This document shows, piece by piece, positions 24,428 to 34,257 of a stretch of 64,000 nt of DNA; within the stretch, counting starts at the first letter, position 1; every line of letters starts with the position of its first letter. The position numbers and the translations under genes were made by a program. The stretch comes from Leptonema illini DSM 21528 (lineage in GTDB: Bacteria; Spirochaetota; Leptospiria; Leptospirales; Leptonemataceae), in contig NZ_JH597773.1 of the NCBI RefSeq assembly GCF_000243335.1, positions 134,365 to 198,364 of the forward strand, in the 5' to 3' direction. Under the pieces are notes generated by a model. That model ran no database searches. It had not been told where the DNA came from and saw only the letters and a program-made list of their open reading frames with translations.

Positions 24428-25684
24428 TCATCGAGCGGATCGCTCTGCATGCTTCAGCATAAGATACTCGCGCGTCCGTCGATCGGCTTCTTGAAAAAGA
24501 CCGAGCTCCCGACCGTCTTCGACGGGCAGATTCTGTAAGGCGTCATCGACAAGCTCGGGGATGCGATAGAACGGTATGCCGCCGTCAAGAAAGATGGCCA
24601 CGGCCACCTCGTTTGCCGCATTCAGGATGGCCGGAGCCGTACCGCCACGACGGCCGGCCTGCATGCACAGAGAAAAACCGGGATACTTCGCCGGATCAAC
24701 GGCCTCGAATTGAAGCGCCGGCCAACGAGCGCACTCGTCGTCGGCCACATGCTGCATCGGTACGGCCTCCGGATAATGCAGGGCATGGGCGACAGGAAAG
24801 ATCATATCGGGGGGCGAGGCGGCGAGGATCATACCACCGTCGCTTGTTTTGACCATAGCATGAACATAGCTGTTGCGATGAATGCGCACGTCCAACTGAT
24901 CGTAAGCAAGATCGAACAGAAAGTGCGCTTCGATAATCTCAAGGCCTTTGTTGATCATACCCGCCGAATCTACCGAGATTTTAGGCCCCATCTTCCAGGT
25001 CGGATGATTCAGCACCTCATCACGACTTACCGTACGAATCTCGTCCGCCGTCCTATCACGAAACGGGCCGCCGCTTGCAGTCAGGATCAATCGAGAGAGG
25101 CGGCTGCGATGCAGGCCTTCCAGTAACTGAAAGGCTGCATTATGCTCGGAGTCGACGGGCAGAAACGAAACGGCTAACCCTTTCTTCGCCGCTCGCTCCG
25201 CCTCGTACTGGATGGCCGGACCGGCCGTAACGAGCGTTTCTTTGTTGGCAAGGGCGATCTTTTTGCCGCCCTGCACGGCGGCCACGGTGGCGTCGATTCC
25301 GGCGGCGCCGACGACGGCCGTCAGCACCGTATCGGCCTGTGTTTCGCGAACAAGCTCGACGACGCCCTCCGCTCCACCATAGAATCGCACGCTGGGAAAA
25401 TCGGCCTTCAGTCCGTCGACCTCAGATCGGTAGACGTCGGCGTCGCTTAACGCCGCATGTTTGATATCAGAAAATTCTACAATCAGCTCGCGAAGCAGCT
25501 TCACCGATCGATGCACGCTGACGGCATTCAGTTCGATGCGTGCTTTTTCGCGGTCGGCTACGGGTCCGCTCACCCGATCAAGCTGGCGCAGATAACGCAG
25601 CGTCGTCGACCCGACCGAGCCCGACGCTCCGAGCAGGGCGAGAGAACGAGTTCGCGATGCTACGGCTGCCTGAATCAGATCCAT
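24428..25684 (-). CDS. dxr: 1-deoxy-D-xylulose 5-phosphate reductoisomerase
   Basis: Dxr makes 2-C-methyl-D-erythritol 4-phosphate, the committed step of the MEP isoprenoid pathway. The NADPH-binding GASGSVGSTTL is near residue 19, ALANKETLV and LPVDSEHNA follow, and TASGGPFRD and MGPKISVDSAGMINKGLEIIEAHFLF are diagnostic. It starts two bases after the cdsA stop. Confidence 0.97.
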   Translation of the reverse strand: MDLIQAAVASRTRSLALLGASGSVGSTTLRYLRQLDRVSGPVADREKARIELNAVSVHRSVKLLRELIVEFSDIKHAALSDADVYRSEVDGLKADFPSVRFYGGAEGVVELVRETQADTVLTAVVGAAGIDATVAAVQGGKKIALANKETLVTAGPAIQYEAERAAKKGLAVSFLPVDSEHNAAFQLLEGLHRSRLSRLILTASGGPFRDRTADEIRTVSRDEVLNHPTWKMGPKISVDSAGMINKGLEIIEAHFLFDLAYDQLDVRIHRNSYVHAMVKTSDGGMILAASPPDMIFPVAHALHYPEAVPMQHVADDECARWPALQFEAVDPAKYPGFSLCMQAGRRGGTAPAILNAANEVAVAIFLDGGIPFYRIPELVDDALQNLPVEDGRELGLFQEADRRTREYLMLKHAERSAR

Positions 25685-25686
25685 AC

Positions 25687-26604
25687 TCAGACGATCATCG
25701 CTCGTATGTAGAAGTAATAAAAGCCGAAGGGAAACGTGAAGAGCATGGCATCGACGAGATCGAGTACACCGCCGTGTCCTGGAATTGTCGACGAGGAATC
25801 CTTGATGCGAGCATCACGCTTCAGGGCGCTTTCGACGAGATCTCCGAATACCGAAATAAACGAAAGAACGACGGTAAGCAGCACGGATTCAACCCAGCCC
25901 GGAACATACGCCGGGTTCGTGTCGGGAAAGAAATCAAGCCAGAAGTAGACGTAGGCCTGAACGCAGATGTTGGCGAAGATGATGCCGCCGATATATCCCT
26001 CATAGGTCTTTTTCGGGCTGACCTTCAGGCCGGCGTTGTGCTTACCGAACCAGCGACCGGCGAAGTAGGCCCCCACATCGGTCATGATCGTCGCCATAGC
26101 GATATACACGAAGACAAAGATTCCGGCATCGAGCGATAGAATGGAAAAGACCATGCCAAGCGGCAGGGCGGCATAGATCGGACCGACGATCGTCGAAGTG
26201 ATCGTATGGGCCGTTCCATCCAGCGGACGATAGACCATACTGTAGCTCGAAGCGACGATCAGAAAGAGCAGAAGCACGGGCACAATCGGATTGTGCACCT
26301 GTTCGAATATCGAAAGAATAGAGAGAACGAAATCAGGCAGCGACGAGGCATCAATGCCTGTCAGATAATCGAGGTAGAGCACCACAAGAAACAGAAAGGC
26401 GAACGCAAAACCGATGCCGCGAATCGGCCGGCCATCCAGGCCTTTATCGGTCAATCTGTAGAACTCTTCGACTCCGAGCAGGGCGAAGGCGGCGATCAAA
26501 AAGAAGGCATGCAGGCCCGCCGCAAATTGATAAAAATACAGTGCGAGAATGACGACGACGGCTATGCTGAGCCCTGATACGATGCGCTTCGCTGTTTCAC
26601 TCAT
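25687..26604 (-). CDS. cdsA: phosphatidate cytidylyltransferase
   Basis: CdsA makes CDP-diacylglycerol, the precursor of all phospholipids and the donor for PgsA-type enzymes such as the one at 12588. It has about eight hydrophobic segments and the C-terminal signature SALKRDARIKDSSSTIPGHG followed by GVLDLVD. The usual D-R-x-D is D-L-V-D here, a mild variant. ATG 26604 gives 305 residues. A longer in-frame start at 26643 is less likely because it precedes the first membrane segment with unrelated sequence. Confidence 0.93.
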   Translation of the reverse strand: MSETAKRIVSGLSIAVVVILALYFYQFAAGLHAFFLIAAFALLGVEEFYRLTDKGLDGRPIRGIGFAFAFLFLVVLYLDYLTGIDASSLPDFVLSILSIFEQVHNPIVPVLLLFLIVASSYSMVYRPLDGTAHTITSTIVGPIYAALPLGMVFSILSLDAGIFVFVYIAMATIMTDVGAYFAGRWFGKHNAGLKVSPKKTYEGYIGGIIFANICVQAYVYFWLDFFPDTNPAYVPGWVESVLLTVVLSFISVFGDLVESALKRDARIKDSSSTIPGHGGVLDLVDAMLFTFPFGFYYFYIRAMIV

Positions 26605-26661
26605 GGCAGCATCGTTTCCATCTTCGATCTTTCCGCAAAGCACTTTTCGTCTGAATGCCGT

Positions 26662-27408
26662 TCATTCGGAAAGCAGGCCGCCGAACCGTCGCTGACGGCT
26701 CCGGAACCAGGTCAGTGCCTCTTCCAGATTTTCATTCGAGAAATCCGGCCAGAAAACGTCGGTGAAATACAGTTCGGCATAGGCAAGCTGCCAGAGCAAA
26801 AAGTTCGAGATGCGCGATTCTCCGCCCGGTCGGATCAAAAGATCCACCGGAGGCAATCCAGCCGTGTAAAGACGGCTCTCGATCTCGTCAGTCGTAACGG
26901 CAGCAGCAGCTTCCTGTGCATGACCCGACTGCATAAGAGCAAGGCGATCCAGCACGATACGATGGGCGGCACGGGCAATCTCTTGCTGTGAGCCGTAGTT
27001 CAGACAGAAATTCGCCGTAAGAGTGGTGCACAACGCCGTTCGTTCCGCACAGCGTTCGAGGATCTTGCGATTCACGTCAGGAAGAGCGGTCAGATCTCCC
27101 GAAGAGACGATGCGGATGCCCTTTTCGCGGCACTCTTCGATGTGCCGGTCAAAGAACTCTGCCATAAGCTTCCAGAGAAACGAAACCTCGGTTTGCGGAC
27201 GCTTCCAGTTTTCGGTGCTGAAGGCATAGAGCGAAACGCATCGGATCTCTTTTGCAAGAAAGGCGTCAAGAAGCCGGTGCAGGGCCTTCCCGCCCTCTCG
27301 ATGGCCTTCGGTGCGTGACAGTCCGCGGGCCTTCGCCCATCTGCCATTCCCATCGAGGATAATGGCAATATGGGCCAGCTGCGCATTGCCTTCCGGTAAT
27401 ACTGCCAT
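26662..27408 (-). CDS. uppS: isoprenyl (undecaprenyl) diphosphate synthase
   Basis: This cis-prenyltransferase builds the C55 lipid carrier for wall and surface glycans. IILDGNGRWAKARG near residue 16 carries the catalytic aspartate. LYAFSTENW and the C-terminal DLLIRPGGESRISNFLLWQLAYAEL are diagnostic. The stop of frr and the start of uppS overlap in TGATG, implying translational coupling. Confidence 0.97.
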   Translation of the reverse strand: MAVLPEGNAQLAHIAIILDGNGRWAKARGLSRTEGHREGGKALHRLLDAFLAKEIRCVSLYAFSTENWKRPQTEVSFLWKLMAEFFDRHIEECREKGIRIVSSGDLTALPDVNRKILERCAERTALCTTLTANFCLNYGSQQEIARAAHRIVLDRLALMQSGHAQEAAAAVTTDEIESRLYTAGLPPVDLLIRPGGESRISNFLLWQLAYAELYFTDVFWPDFSNENLEEALTWFRSRQRRFGGLLSE

Positions 27409-27971
27409 CAGACCTTGAGGATCGAGTCCTCTTTTTCTTTTGCGATCTCTTCGGCCTTATGCGTATGGGCGTCGGTGATCTTCTGAATCTCATCCTGAAA
27501 ATGCTTCTGATCGTCTTTCGATATATGGGTGAGCTTTTTTAACTCGTCGTTAGCGTCGCGCCGAACGTTACGGATGGCTACCTTCGCTTCTTCAAGTCGC
27601 TGCTTTACCTGCTTCACAAGCTCCTGACGACGATCCATCGTCATCTCGGGCAGAATCAGTCGGATAACGCTACCGTCGTTTGAAGGCGTGAGCCCCAGAT
27701 CGCTCTTGAGGATGGCCTTCTCGATGGCGCTTGATGCCGATTTATCAAACGGAGAGATCAGCAGAATACGCGCCTCGGGCACGCTGATAGTCGCCAGCTG
27801 ATTGAGCGGAGTGTCGGCGCCGTAGTATTCGGCATGCAGTCCGTCGAGCATGGCAGGGTTGGCTCGGTTAGAGCGGATCGTATTGAACTCGCGCTTCAGG
27901 TTCTCAAGCGTGCGATCCATGCGCGACTTCGCTTCGTTGATAATACTTTCCGGTTGTACGGGCTCACTCAT
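27408..27971 (-). CDS. frr: ribosome recycling factor
   Basis: RRF splits post-termination ribosomes with EF-G. The 187-residue length and the motifs NTIRSNRANPAMLDG, ILISPFDKSA, RLILPEMTMDRRQELVKQ and IRNVRRDANDELKK are those of the family. It overlaps the 3' end of pyrH by eight bases. Confidence 0.98.
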   Translation of the reverse strand: MSEPVQPESIINEAKSRMDRTLENLKREFNTIRSNRANPAMLDGLHAEYYGADTPLNQLATISVPEARILLISPFDKSASSAIEKAILKSDLGLTPSNDGSVIRLILPEMTMDRRQELVKQVKQRLEEAKVAIRNVRRDANDELKKLTHISKDDQKHFQDEIQKITDAHTHKAEEIAKEKEDSILKV

Positions 27972-28704
27972 ATTCTACTCCAGGATTCGACGAAATCAGC
28001 GTTCCAATGTCGGCGCCGTTGATCAGGCGCTCCAGGTTGCCTTCTTTAAAGATGTCAAATACGATGATGGGGATGTTATTCTCCATGCAGAGCGCCAGCG
28101 CCGTCGCATCCATCACCTTCAGTTGCTTCTGCAGCGATTCAAAAAACGAGATCTTCTTGAAGCGCTTTGCATCGGGATTCTTAAACGGATCGGAGTCGTA
28201 GACGCCGTCGACCTTCGTCGCCTTCAGGATCACCTGACAGCTGACTTCAGTAGCGCGAAGAGCGGCCGTCGTGTCGGTCGTGAAATAGGGGTTACCCGTG
28301 CCGCCGGCGAAGATGACGATACGGTTCTTTTCAAGATGGCGCATGGCCTTGCGTCGAATGTAGCCTTCGGCGACGGCCTTCATCTCGATGGCCGATTGCA
28401 CTCTCGTAATAAGACCGATCTTTTCACATGCGTCTTGCAGGGCGAGGGCGTTGATGACGGTGCCCAGCATGCCCATATAGTCGGCCGTGGCGCGATCCAT
28501 TCCGGCCTCGGCTGCCGTTCCGCCTCTCAGGATGTTGCCGCCGCCGATCACGACGGCGACATTGATGCCCTGTCTTGCGCAGATGCGAATCTGCTCGGCT
28601 ACCTTTAGCACCAGATCGGGATCGATGCCCCCCTCCCCCCGTTTTGCGAAGGACTCGCCGGAGAGTTTCAGCAGGATCCTTGTATACGGGAAGCGGGACG
28701 ACAT
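27964..28704 (-). CDS. pyrH: uridylate kinase
   Basis: PyrH phosphorylates UMP to UDP. The N-terminal ILLKLSGES, the central VVIGGGNILRG, GMLGTVINALALQ and GGTGNPYFTTDTTAALRA, and the C-terminal TALALCMENNIPIIVFD are diagnostic. It has 246 residues, lies one base from tsf and overlaps frr, consistent with one transcript. Confidence 0.98.
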   Translation of the reverse strand: MSSRFPYTRILLKLSGESFAKRGEGGIDPDLVLKVAEQIRICARQGINVAVVIGGGNILRGGTAAEAGMDRATADYMGMLGTVINALALQDACEKIGLITRVQSAIEMKAVAEGYIRRKAMRHLEKNRIVIFAGGTGNPYFTTDTTAALRATEVSCQVILKATKVDGVYDSDPFKNPDAKRFKKISFFESLQKQLKVMDATALALCMENNIPIIVFDIFKEGNLERLINGADIGTLISSNPGVEYE

Positions 28705-28705
28705 G

Positions 28706-29299
28706 TTAACCTACCTGATAACGTGTGAAGCGACCGATCGTGATGTTCTCGCCGAACTTCGCAATATGGTCTTTGATCACTTCCTGAACGGTCTTTTTAT
28801 CATCCTTGTAGAAAGGCTGATTCAACAGACAGACTTCGCTATAGAACTTCGTCAGCTTGCCGGGCAGGATCTTCTCGATCTGATCGGCCTTCTTGCCTTC
28901 AGAAACAAGCTGCTCTTTAATCACCTCAATCTCGCGCTCTTCAACCGTTTTGTCGAGATCTTCGGGAGCGATGGCAAGAGGATTCATGGCGGCGATTTGA
29001 ATCGCAAGGGCCTTTCCAAGCTCGGCGAAATCTTCGTTACGAGCGACGAAGTCGGTTTCGCAGTTCAGTTGAATCATGGCGCCGATGCTGCCTTCGCCGT
29101 GAATATACGAGCAAACGCGACCGACCGATGTTTCGCGGTCCATACGTTTCGCCGCTTTTGCCAGCCCTTTCTTACGAAGTTCGTCGACGGCTTTTGCCAT
29201 GTCGCCTTCGAATTCTTCAAGGGCTTTTTTACAATCCATCATGCCGGCGCCGGTCATGTCGCGGATCTTCTTGATATCGTCTGATGATGCTTTATACAT
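28706..29299 (-). CDS. tsf: elongation factor Ts
   Basis: EF-Ts recycles EF-Tu-GDP. The N-terminal IRDMTGAGMMDCKKALEE and the core VGRVCSYIHGEGSIGAMIQL, with CETDFVARN, are unmistakable. At 197 residues this is the short form lacking the longer C-terminal module of E. coli. It is separated from rpsB by a strong hairpin with T run. Confidence 0.98.
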   Translation of the reverse strand: MYKASSDDIKKIRDMTGAGMMDCKKALEEFEGDMAKAVDELRKKGLAKAAKRMDRETSVGRVCSYIHGEGSIGAMIQLNCETDFVARNEDFAELGKALAIQIAAMNPLAIAPEDLDKTVEEREIEVIKEQLVSEGKKADQIEKILPGKLTKFYSEVCLLNQPFYKDDKKTVQEVIKDHIAKFGENITIGRFTRYQVG

Positions 29300-29366
29300 T
29301 GCTCGTTCCTGTTGTCGTTTTCTGCGGCCTCTGATTCACATCTGCCCGTGGCCGAACGGACAGGTC

Positions 29367-29395
29367 AAAAAAATCCCGGCCCTTTCAGGCCGGGC
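29367..29395 (-). terminator. intrinsic terminator/attenuator between rpsB and tsf
   Basis: On the minus strand CCCGGCC pairs with GGCCGGG around a six-base loop, followed by A and seven T. It lies six bases after the rpsB stop and before tsf, so it should limit read-through into the tsf-pyrH-frr group. Confidence 0.85.
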
Positions 29396-29401
29396 TCCTT
29401 T

Positions 29402-30283
29402 TCAGGCCTGCTCGGGCGCTGCATCGGCAGCGTACTGGGCAGCCTCGGCAGGAGTCTCCTCTGCCTGAACGATCGGCTCATCGGGAATGAACTCTCCCGT
29501 TTCGTCGTATTCGCCTTTATAACGAATGCTATCTTCGGTGATGCTATCGGGATCGAACTCGGCGTCGTCTTCGACGAAGTCGGCCGCACCGGCCACGCCT
29601 TCCGTTCCTTCGATGATGGCGTCGGCCATCGTCTGCAGAAAGAGTGAAATCGCGCGGATGGCATCGTCGTTACCCGGGATCGGAAAATCAATCGGCTCGG
29701 GGTTGCAGTTCGAATCGACGACGGCGAAGATACGGATGCCGAGCTTCTGCGCCTCTTGAACGGCGATACGCTCGCGATCGGGGTCGATGATGAAGATGTT
29801 CTCGGGCAGGTTATTCATGTCTTTGATACCTGCGAGATCTTTGCGAAGCTTATCGAGCTCACGCTGAAGCATGAGGATTTCTTTCTTGGTGCGAGCCTCT
29901 TGATCGAACGTTCCCGTCTCTTCCATAGCTTCGAGCTTTTTCAGGCGGGCGATGGATTTGCGTACGGTGTTCCAGTTCGTCAGAAGTCCGCCCGGCCAGC
30001 GGGTGTTGATGTAGAACATCTTGCAGCGTTTCGCTTCGCGCTCAACGGCGCTGCGGGCCTGCTTCTTCGTACCTACGAAGAGCACCTTCTCGCCGCGATG
30101 CGTATGCTCGCGCAGAGCCTCATAGGCCTTTTTCGCCATCTGCACCGTCTTCTGAAGATCGATGATATGGATACCGTTACGAGCGGTGAAGATGTAGGGT
30201 GCCATGCGCGGATCCCACTTGCGGGTCTGGTGCCCGAAGTGTACGCCGGCCTCAAGAAGCGTTTTCATTGAAATCGTGGACAT
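29402..30283 (-). CDS. rpsB: 30S ribosomal protein S2
   Basis: S2 binds the 30S head and recruits S1. [37 protein letters not shown] and [10 protein letters not shown] are diagnostic, and [17 protein letters not shown] marks the end of the core. After about residue 230 there is an acidic, Ala/Glu-rich extension of about 60 residues. ATG 30283 is chosen because AAGGA precedes it within the end of the upstream small gene. A longer frame to 30331 lacks support. Confidence 0.97.
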   Translation of the reverse strand: MSTISMKTLLEAGVHFGHQTRKWDPRMAPYIFTARNGIHIIDLQKTVQMAKKAYEALREHTHRGEKVLFVGTKKQARSAVEREAKRCKMFYINTRWPGGLLTNWNTVRKSIARLKKLEAMEETGTFDQEARTKKEILMLQRELDKLRKDLAGIKDMNNLPENIFIIDPDRERIAVQEAQKLGIRIFAVVDSNCNPEPIDFPIPGNDDAIRAISLFLQTMADAIIEGTEGVAGAADFVEDDAEFDPDSITEDSIRYKGEYDETGEFIPDEPIVQAEETPAEAAQYAADAAPEQA

Positions 30284-30287
30284 TCTC

Positions 30288-30536
30288 TTATCCTTTTTCC
30301 TTTCTATAGAGCAGCCAGCCTGTGACGACAAGCCCGATGAGGGCAGCCGGAGTCAACTGGAGCTCCAGATTCTTCAAAATATAGAAATCTCTGATCCGGA
30401 TGCCATGGCCCGGGAGGAGTTCAAGGACCAGGAAATCAAGCCCGAACACCCTGCTGATGAGCGACCCTGCAATGGCGCCGCCCAATGTTCCCAGAAGGAG
30501 CATGAGGACAGCGAAGCTGACTGAGAGCTTCTTCAT
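30288..30536 (-). CDS. small two-segment membrane protein, DUF4321-like
   Basis: The 82-residue product has hydrophobic segments near residues 5-24 and 57-75, the second ending in a basic tail. The [14 protein letters not shown] and [11 protein letters not shown] portions recall the small DUF4321 family, from memory. Its stop is four bases from the rpsB start and its 3' end contains the rpsB ribosome site, so it is very likely co-transcribed with rpsB. Role unknown. Confidence 0.7.
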   Translation of the reverse strand: MKKLSVSFAVLMLLLGTLGGAIAGSLISRVFGLDFLVLELLPGHGIRIRDFYILKNLELQLTPAALIGLVVTGWLLYRKEKG

Positions 30537-30549
30537 CCGGTTCAATCCG

Positions 30550-32265
30550 TCAGACTTTCTTCGTAACGCGGTCTGTCAAATGAATTATGCCGCCCAGAAG
30601 CGATCGATCGAACTTCAGCCTCTTCTCAAATGAAAAGGTGGTCTGTCGTCCTTCTTTTGGCGGGATCAGGCTCATCGCTCGCTCGCTCAGCGCTGCAATC
30701 GTGAGCGACGGGTTCACGCCCAGATTGGCCGGAATCATCGAAGCATCGATCACGCGCAGATTCTCATAGCCGAACACCCGGTTCTCAAGGTCGATGACGC
30801 CCTCGTCTGCGCTTCTGCCCATCGTACAGCCTCCCATGATATGTCCGGTGATCGGAGCACCAAGCAGGCTGTCGTTCACCGAGCTTCGCGGGAATCCGCC
30901 GATCTTCTCGGCTACCCGGTGAGCGACCTGATTGGCGATGGGAATATAGACGGGCGACGGCTCTCCGGAGCTGAGCGTCGACGTCATCGATTTCGTAAAC
31001 GGCCAGATGAGGCGGCGGCGACGCACCAGACGCAGGCCGTTCTCAAAGGTCTGCATGACAAGCAGGATGAGCGAGCGACGCGCGAATCCCACAGGGTTCA
31101 TACAGCGCAGAAAATAAACCGGCCTTGTAACGGCCATGAGCAGATAACGCAGCGCCCTGAAGCGATGCCCGTCCACCATCGCCGCCGAGATCATACCGAA
31201 GAAATCCGACCCGGCCGGATAACGCACCGGCTCAATATGCGTTCCCTCTTCGGGATGAAAGCTCGAACTGATCGCCACGCCTTTCGAATAATCCGCATGG
31301 GGTTCGCGAGACGTAACGGCGAGCACCGTTTCGCTATTCGTGCGTACCCTGTCGCCCAGATGATGCGATAGATTCGCAAGCACGCCTTTATCTTTCATCT
31401 TGAGCAGCAGGCCCAGCGTGCCCATTACACCGGCTGAGAGGATGACCGAATCGGCACGCAGCTCCTTCACACCTGAAAAAAGTCTGGTAGTGCGCTTCGT
31501 GCGGATCAGCCATCCGAACCGGCCGTCGACATCGGCAGTCGCTTTGCGCACGGGCCTTCCTTCTTTATCAAGAGGCAGAAGCTCGATGGCCTTGGTCTCG
31601 GGAATAACCGTCACACCGAGCTTCTCGGCCAGATAGAGATAGTTACGATCGAGCGTATTCTTGGAGTTATACCGACATCCGACCAGGCAGCCGCCGCAAT
31701 AGACGCATCCCGTACGCTCGGGTCCTTCTCCGTCGAAGAACGGATCGGCGACGCCCTGTCCCCGGCCTTTGCCGTCGCCGAAGAAGATGCCCATCGGAGT
31801 CGGGCGATAGGTTGATCCCACTCCCATCTCGTCGGCGATCTCTTTCAAGATGCGATCCGACGCCGAGACATTCGGATTCTGACTGATGCCCAGCATATAA
31901 TGGGCAATATCATAGAACGGCTGAAGCGCCTTTTCTCCGCCGAGTTCGGCAAAGCCTGGGCCCGAGAGCACCGACGTCCCGGGCCGGTAAAGCGTCGCCC
32001 CGTAAACAAGGCTGCCACCGCCGACGCCGGCACCGCTCACAAGAAAAAAATCACGAAGAAGATTCAGGCGCTGAATGCCATGCATGCCCAGATAGGGCAG
32101 CCACAGATACCTGCGCAGATTCCAGTTTGTTTTCGCAAAATCCGCCGATGACCAGCGCTTTCCCGACTCCAGAACGGCGACGCGGTAGCCCTTCTGTGCC
32201 AGGCGCAGCGCCGAGACGCTTCCTCCAAATCCGCTGCCTACAATGATAAAATCGTACTTCTGCAT
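30550..32265 (-). CDS. GMC-family flavoprotein oxidoreductase
   Basis: The N-terminus YDFIIVGSGFGGSVSALRLA is an FAD-binding Rossmann motif, and SGAGVGGGSLVYGATLYRP followed by a GMC-like C-terminus (GHIMGGCTMG, ending NPSLTIAALSERAM) places it in the cholesterol-oxidase-like part of the GMC group. A Cys cluster (CVYCGGCLVGCRYN, residues about 190-205) could bind a metal or form disulfides. ATG 32265 (571 residues) has AGGAAG eight bases upstream. Earlier in-frame starts reach 32370 without one. The substrate is unknown. It is followed closely by the small membrane gene and rpsB. Confidence 0.85.
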   Translation of the reverse strand: MQKYDFIIVGSGFGGSVSALRLAQKGYRVAVLESGKRWSSADFAKTNWNLRRYLWLPYLGMHGIQRLNLLRDFFLVSGAGVGGGSLVYGATLYRPGTSVLSGPGFAELGGEKALQPFYDIAHYMLGISQNPNVSASDRILKEIADEMGVGSTYRPTPMGIFFGDGKGRGQGVADPFFDGEGPERTGCVYCGGCLVGCRYNSKNTLDRNYLYLAEKLGVTVIPETKAIELLPLDKEGRPVRKATADVDGRFGWLIRTKRTTRLFSGVKELRADSVILSAGVMGTLGLLLKMKDKGVLANLSHHLGDRVRTNSETVLAVTSREPHADYSKGVAISSSFHPEEGTHIEPVRYPAGSDFFGMISAAMVDGHRFRALRYLLMAVTRPVYFLRCMNPVGFARRSLILLVMQTFENGLRLVRRRRLIWPFTKSMTSTLSSGEPSPVYIPIANQVAHRVAEKIGGFPRSSVNDSLLGAPITGHIMGGCTMGRSADEGVIDLENRVFGYENLRVIDASMIPANLGVNPSLTIAALSERAMSLIPPKEGRQTTFSFEKRLKFDRSLLGGIIHLTDRVTKKV

Positions 32266-32437
32266 GTGACGCTTCCTGCCTGTTTCTAAGTTATCCTGAC
32301 CGTCGGGACCCGATGCGTCGGGATTCTGAGATTTTTGCAGAGAAGCAAAATTGACTGACATATCAATCAATTTTCTGAAAAGGGGCAGATTTCTGTCAGG
32401 AACCCTGAATCCTTCTGCCCGATTGTGTCAGGCAGCG

Positions 32438-34174
32438 TTACGGATTGCGCAGAGTAACGCGGATGAGATAAACCTTTTTTAATACGCCCGGTCGTTTCTT
32501 CTTGTTGAAGAAGGCCTGGCTGGGCATCGATACCTTGTAGGCGTCATGCTCTTCGAGGATCTCAAGATCGTACCGCCCGCCAGTAAAACCGGGAAAGTTC
32601 AGAAGTCCCTCCCCCGATAGAATCACAAGACGCGATCCGTCGGCCCGCAGATCGGCCTCGAACTGGTCCTTGCGAAAGATGTCGCGGGTCAGCCTTTTTG
32701 AGTAGAAGGCATACGATCTCTGCGAGTTCGAGATCATGAATTTATACAGAACCTCCTCGCCGGGTTCGAGTCGTCGCACCGTCTCTGCAATGCGGCTTGA
32801 GGGCTGATAGAAGATAAGAAGGCCGTAGATCAGGCAGCCAACGGTCAGATGCACGACAAGTCCGCTCAGCACGGGCACAATAAGACGATCTGAAAAATGC
32901 CGGCGCAGCACAGGCCACAGCACAAGCGGAAAAAGACAGAGAAGATAGACGAACCACTGCATGCCCTTTAAGTCGAAGGCGACGACGGGAATGGCAATAT
33001 AGAAAAGCAAAAGCAGAGCCGGCACAAGATAGAAAAAGAACGCAGGCATTCGCTCGGGCTTCTCGCCTTCGGCTAATCCGCCAAACAGCAGTCGGTCAAG
33101 CACGCCGGCCATATAGATCGCTCCGCCGGGAAGGATCCAGTAGATATACTGTGGAAGCTGAAAGCGCGAAAAGCTTATAAGTGAGAGCGTGAGAAAAAGC
33201 CACAGCGGAATGACAAAATCCGCTTTGCGAAATTCATCGCTGCGCACATAGTTCCACAGAGAGAGAGGAATGCGTTTCCAGATGGCATCAGAAGAAGTGG
33301 AAGCATCACCGGAACCAGTAAGCGCCTGACGCAATCGCAGAAATACATGAACGGCAAGAGGAACAAAGAAAAGACCGAAGGCCCAGGCGAAGTTCTTCAC
33401 AAAAAACAGCGGATCAAACTTCTGATTGTAGATGAAGCTGTAAAACCGTCCGAACGATTGAATGATGATAAAGAAGTTCGGCCCGTACCAGCTGAATTCC
33501 TGAAACAGAACATACGACCAGAATAGCGGCAAGGCCGCCGTAACAAAGATGCCCTGAGGAATCTTCATACTCAAGATGCCCTTCCAGTCGCGACGGATCA
33601 AGAGATCGACGCCGATCGAGATGCCGGGGATCACGACGGCAATGGGCCCTTTTGTAATGAAGCCGCATCCCATGAAGAAATACATGAGATAGAAGTAGTT
33701 CGCGTTCTTCTTTCGCGCCAGGTAGTAGGCATGATGAATAAAGATCAAAAACGAGGTCAGATAGATATCGATCAGCGGGCTGACAAGCATCGACAGAAGC
33801 CCGGGGCTGGACGCATAAAGCAGCGAGGCAAGAAGTCCGCGGCGCTCGCTCTGTGAACGAAGCACGGTGATGCGATAGATACTGTACAGCGACAGCAACG
33901 CGAAGATCAGCGACGGAAGACGGAAGGCGATGTTATTCTGCCCGAACAGCTTAAATGAAGCCGAGACCAGCCAGAAGGTCATGATCGGCTTGTCGAGATA
34001 CTTGCGGCCGTTATCGCGAATAAACAGGTAGCTGTCGCTATCGGTCATCTCGCGGGCGATCTCGGCGTATTGTGCCGAGTCGATATCCATCATATCGGCG
34101 TTGATAAGCGAGACGGCAGGCAGAAGAGAGAGCAGAATCAAGGAGATAAGGATCTTTTTCTGTAATGAGTTCAT
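32438..34174 (-). CDS. GT39/ArnT-like membrane glycosyltransferase
   Basis: The 578-residue protein has about eleven hydrophobic segments. The first periplasmic loop carries the acidic pair DIDSAQYAEIAREM, and DNGRKYLDKPIMTFWL follows, both typical of the polyprenyl-phosphate sugar transferases related to protein mannosyltransferases and ArnT. It would transfer a sugar from a lipid carrier to a surface acceptor on the outer face of the inner membrane. Donor and acceptor are unknown. The next gene downstream is 83 bases before the ATG on the other side, so it may be a single-gene unit. Confidence 0.85.
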   Translation of the reverse strand: MNSLQKKILISLILLSLLPAVSLINADMMDIDSAQYAEIAREMTDSDSYLFIRDNGRKYLDKPIMTFWLVSASFKLFGQNNIAFRLPSLIFALLSLYSIYRITVLRSQSERRGLLASLLYASSPGLLSMLVSPLIDIYLTSFLIFIHHAYYLARKKNANYFYLMYFFMGCGFITKGPIAVVIPGISIGVDLLIRRDWKGILSMKIPQGIFVTAALPLFWSYVLFQEFSWYGPNFFIIIQSFGRFYSFIYNQKFDPLFFVKNFAWAFGLFFVPLAVHVFLRLRQALTGSGDASTSSDAIWKRIPLSLWNYVRSDEFRKADFVIPLWLFLTLSLISFSRFQLPQYIYWILPGGAIYMAGVLDRLLFGGLAEGEKPERMPAFFFYLVPALLLLFYIAIPVVAFDLKGMQWFVYLLCLFPLVLWPVLRRHFSDRLIVPVLSGLVVHLTVGCLIYGLLIFYQPSSRIAETVRRLEPGEEVLYKFMISNSQRSYAFYSKRLTRDIFRKDQFEADLRADGSRLVILSGEGLLNFPGFTGGRYDLEILEEHDAYKVSMPSQAFFNKKKRPGVLKKVYLIRVTLRNP

Positions 34175-34257
34175 GGGTTCAGCGTATTCCGTAATAAAGA
34201 GTTACAGGTCGAAGCAGAGCAGACGGTCTGACCGACATTATGCTCCGGCGATTCAGA

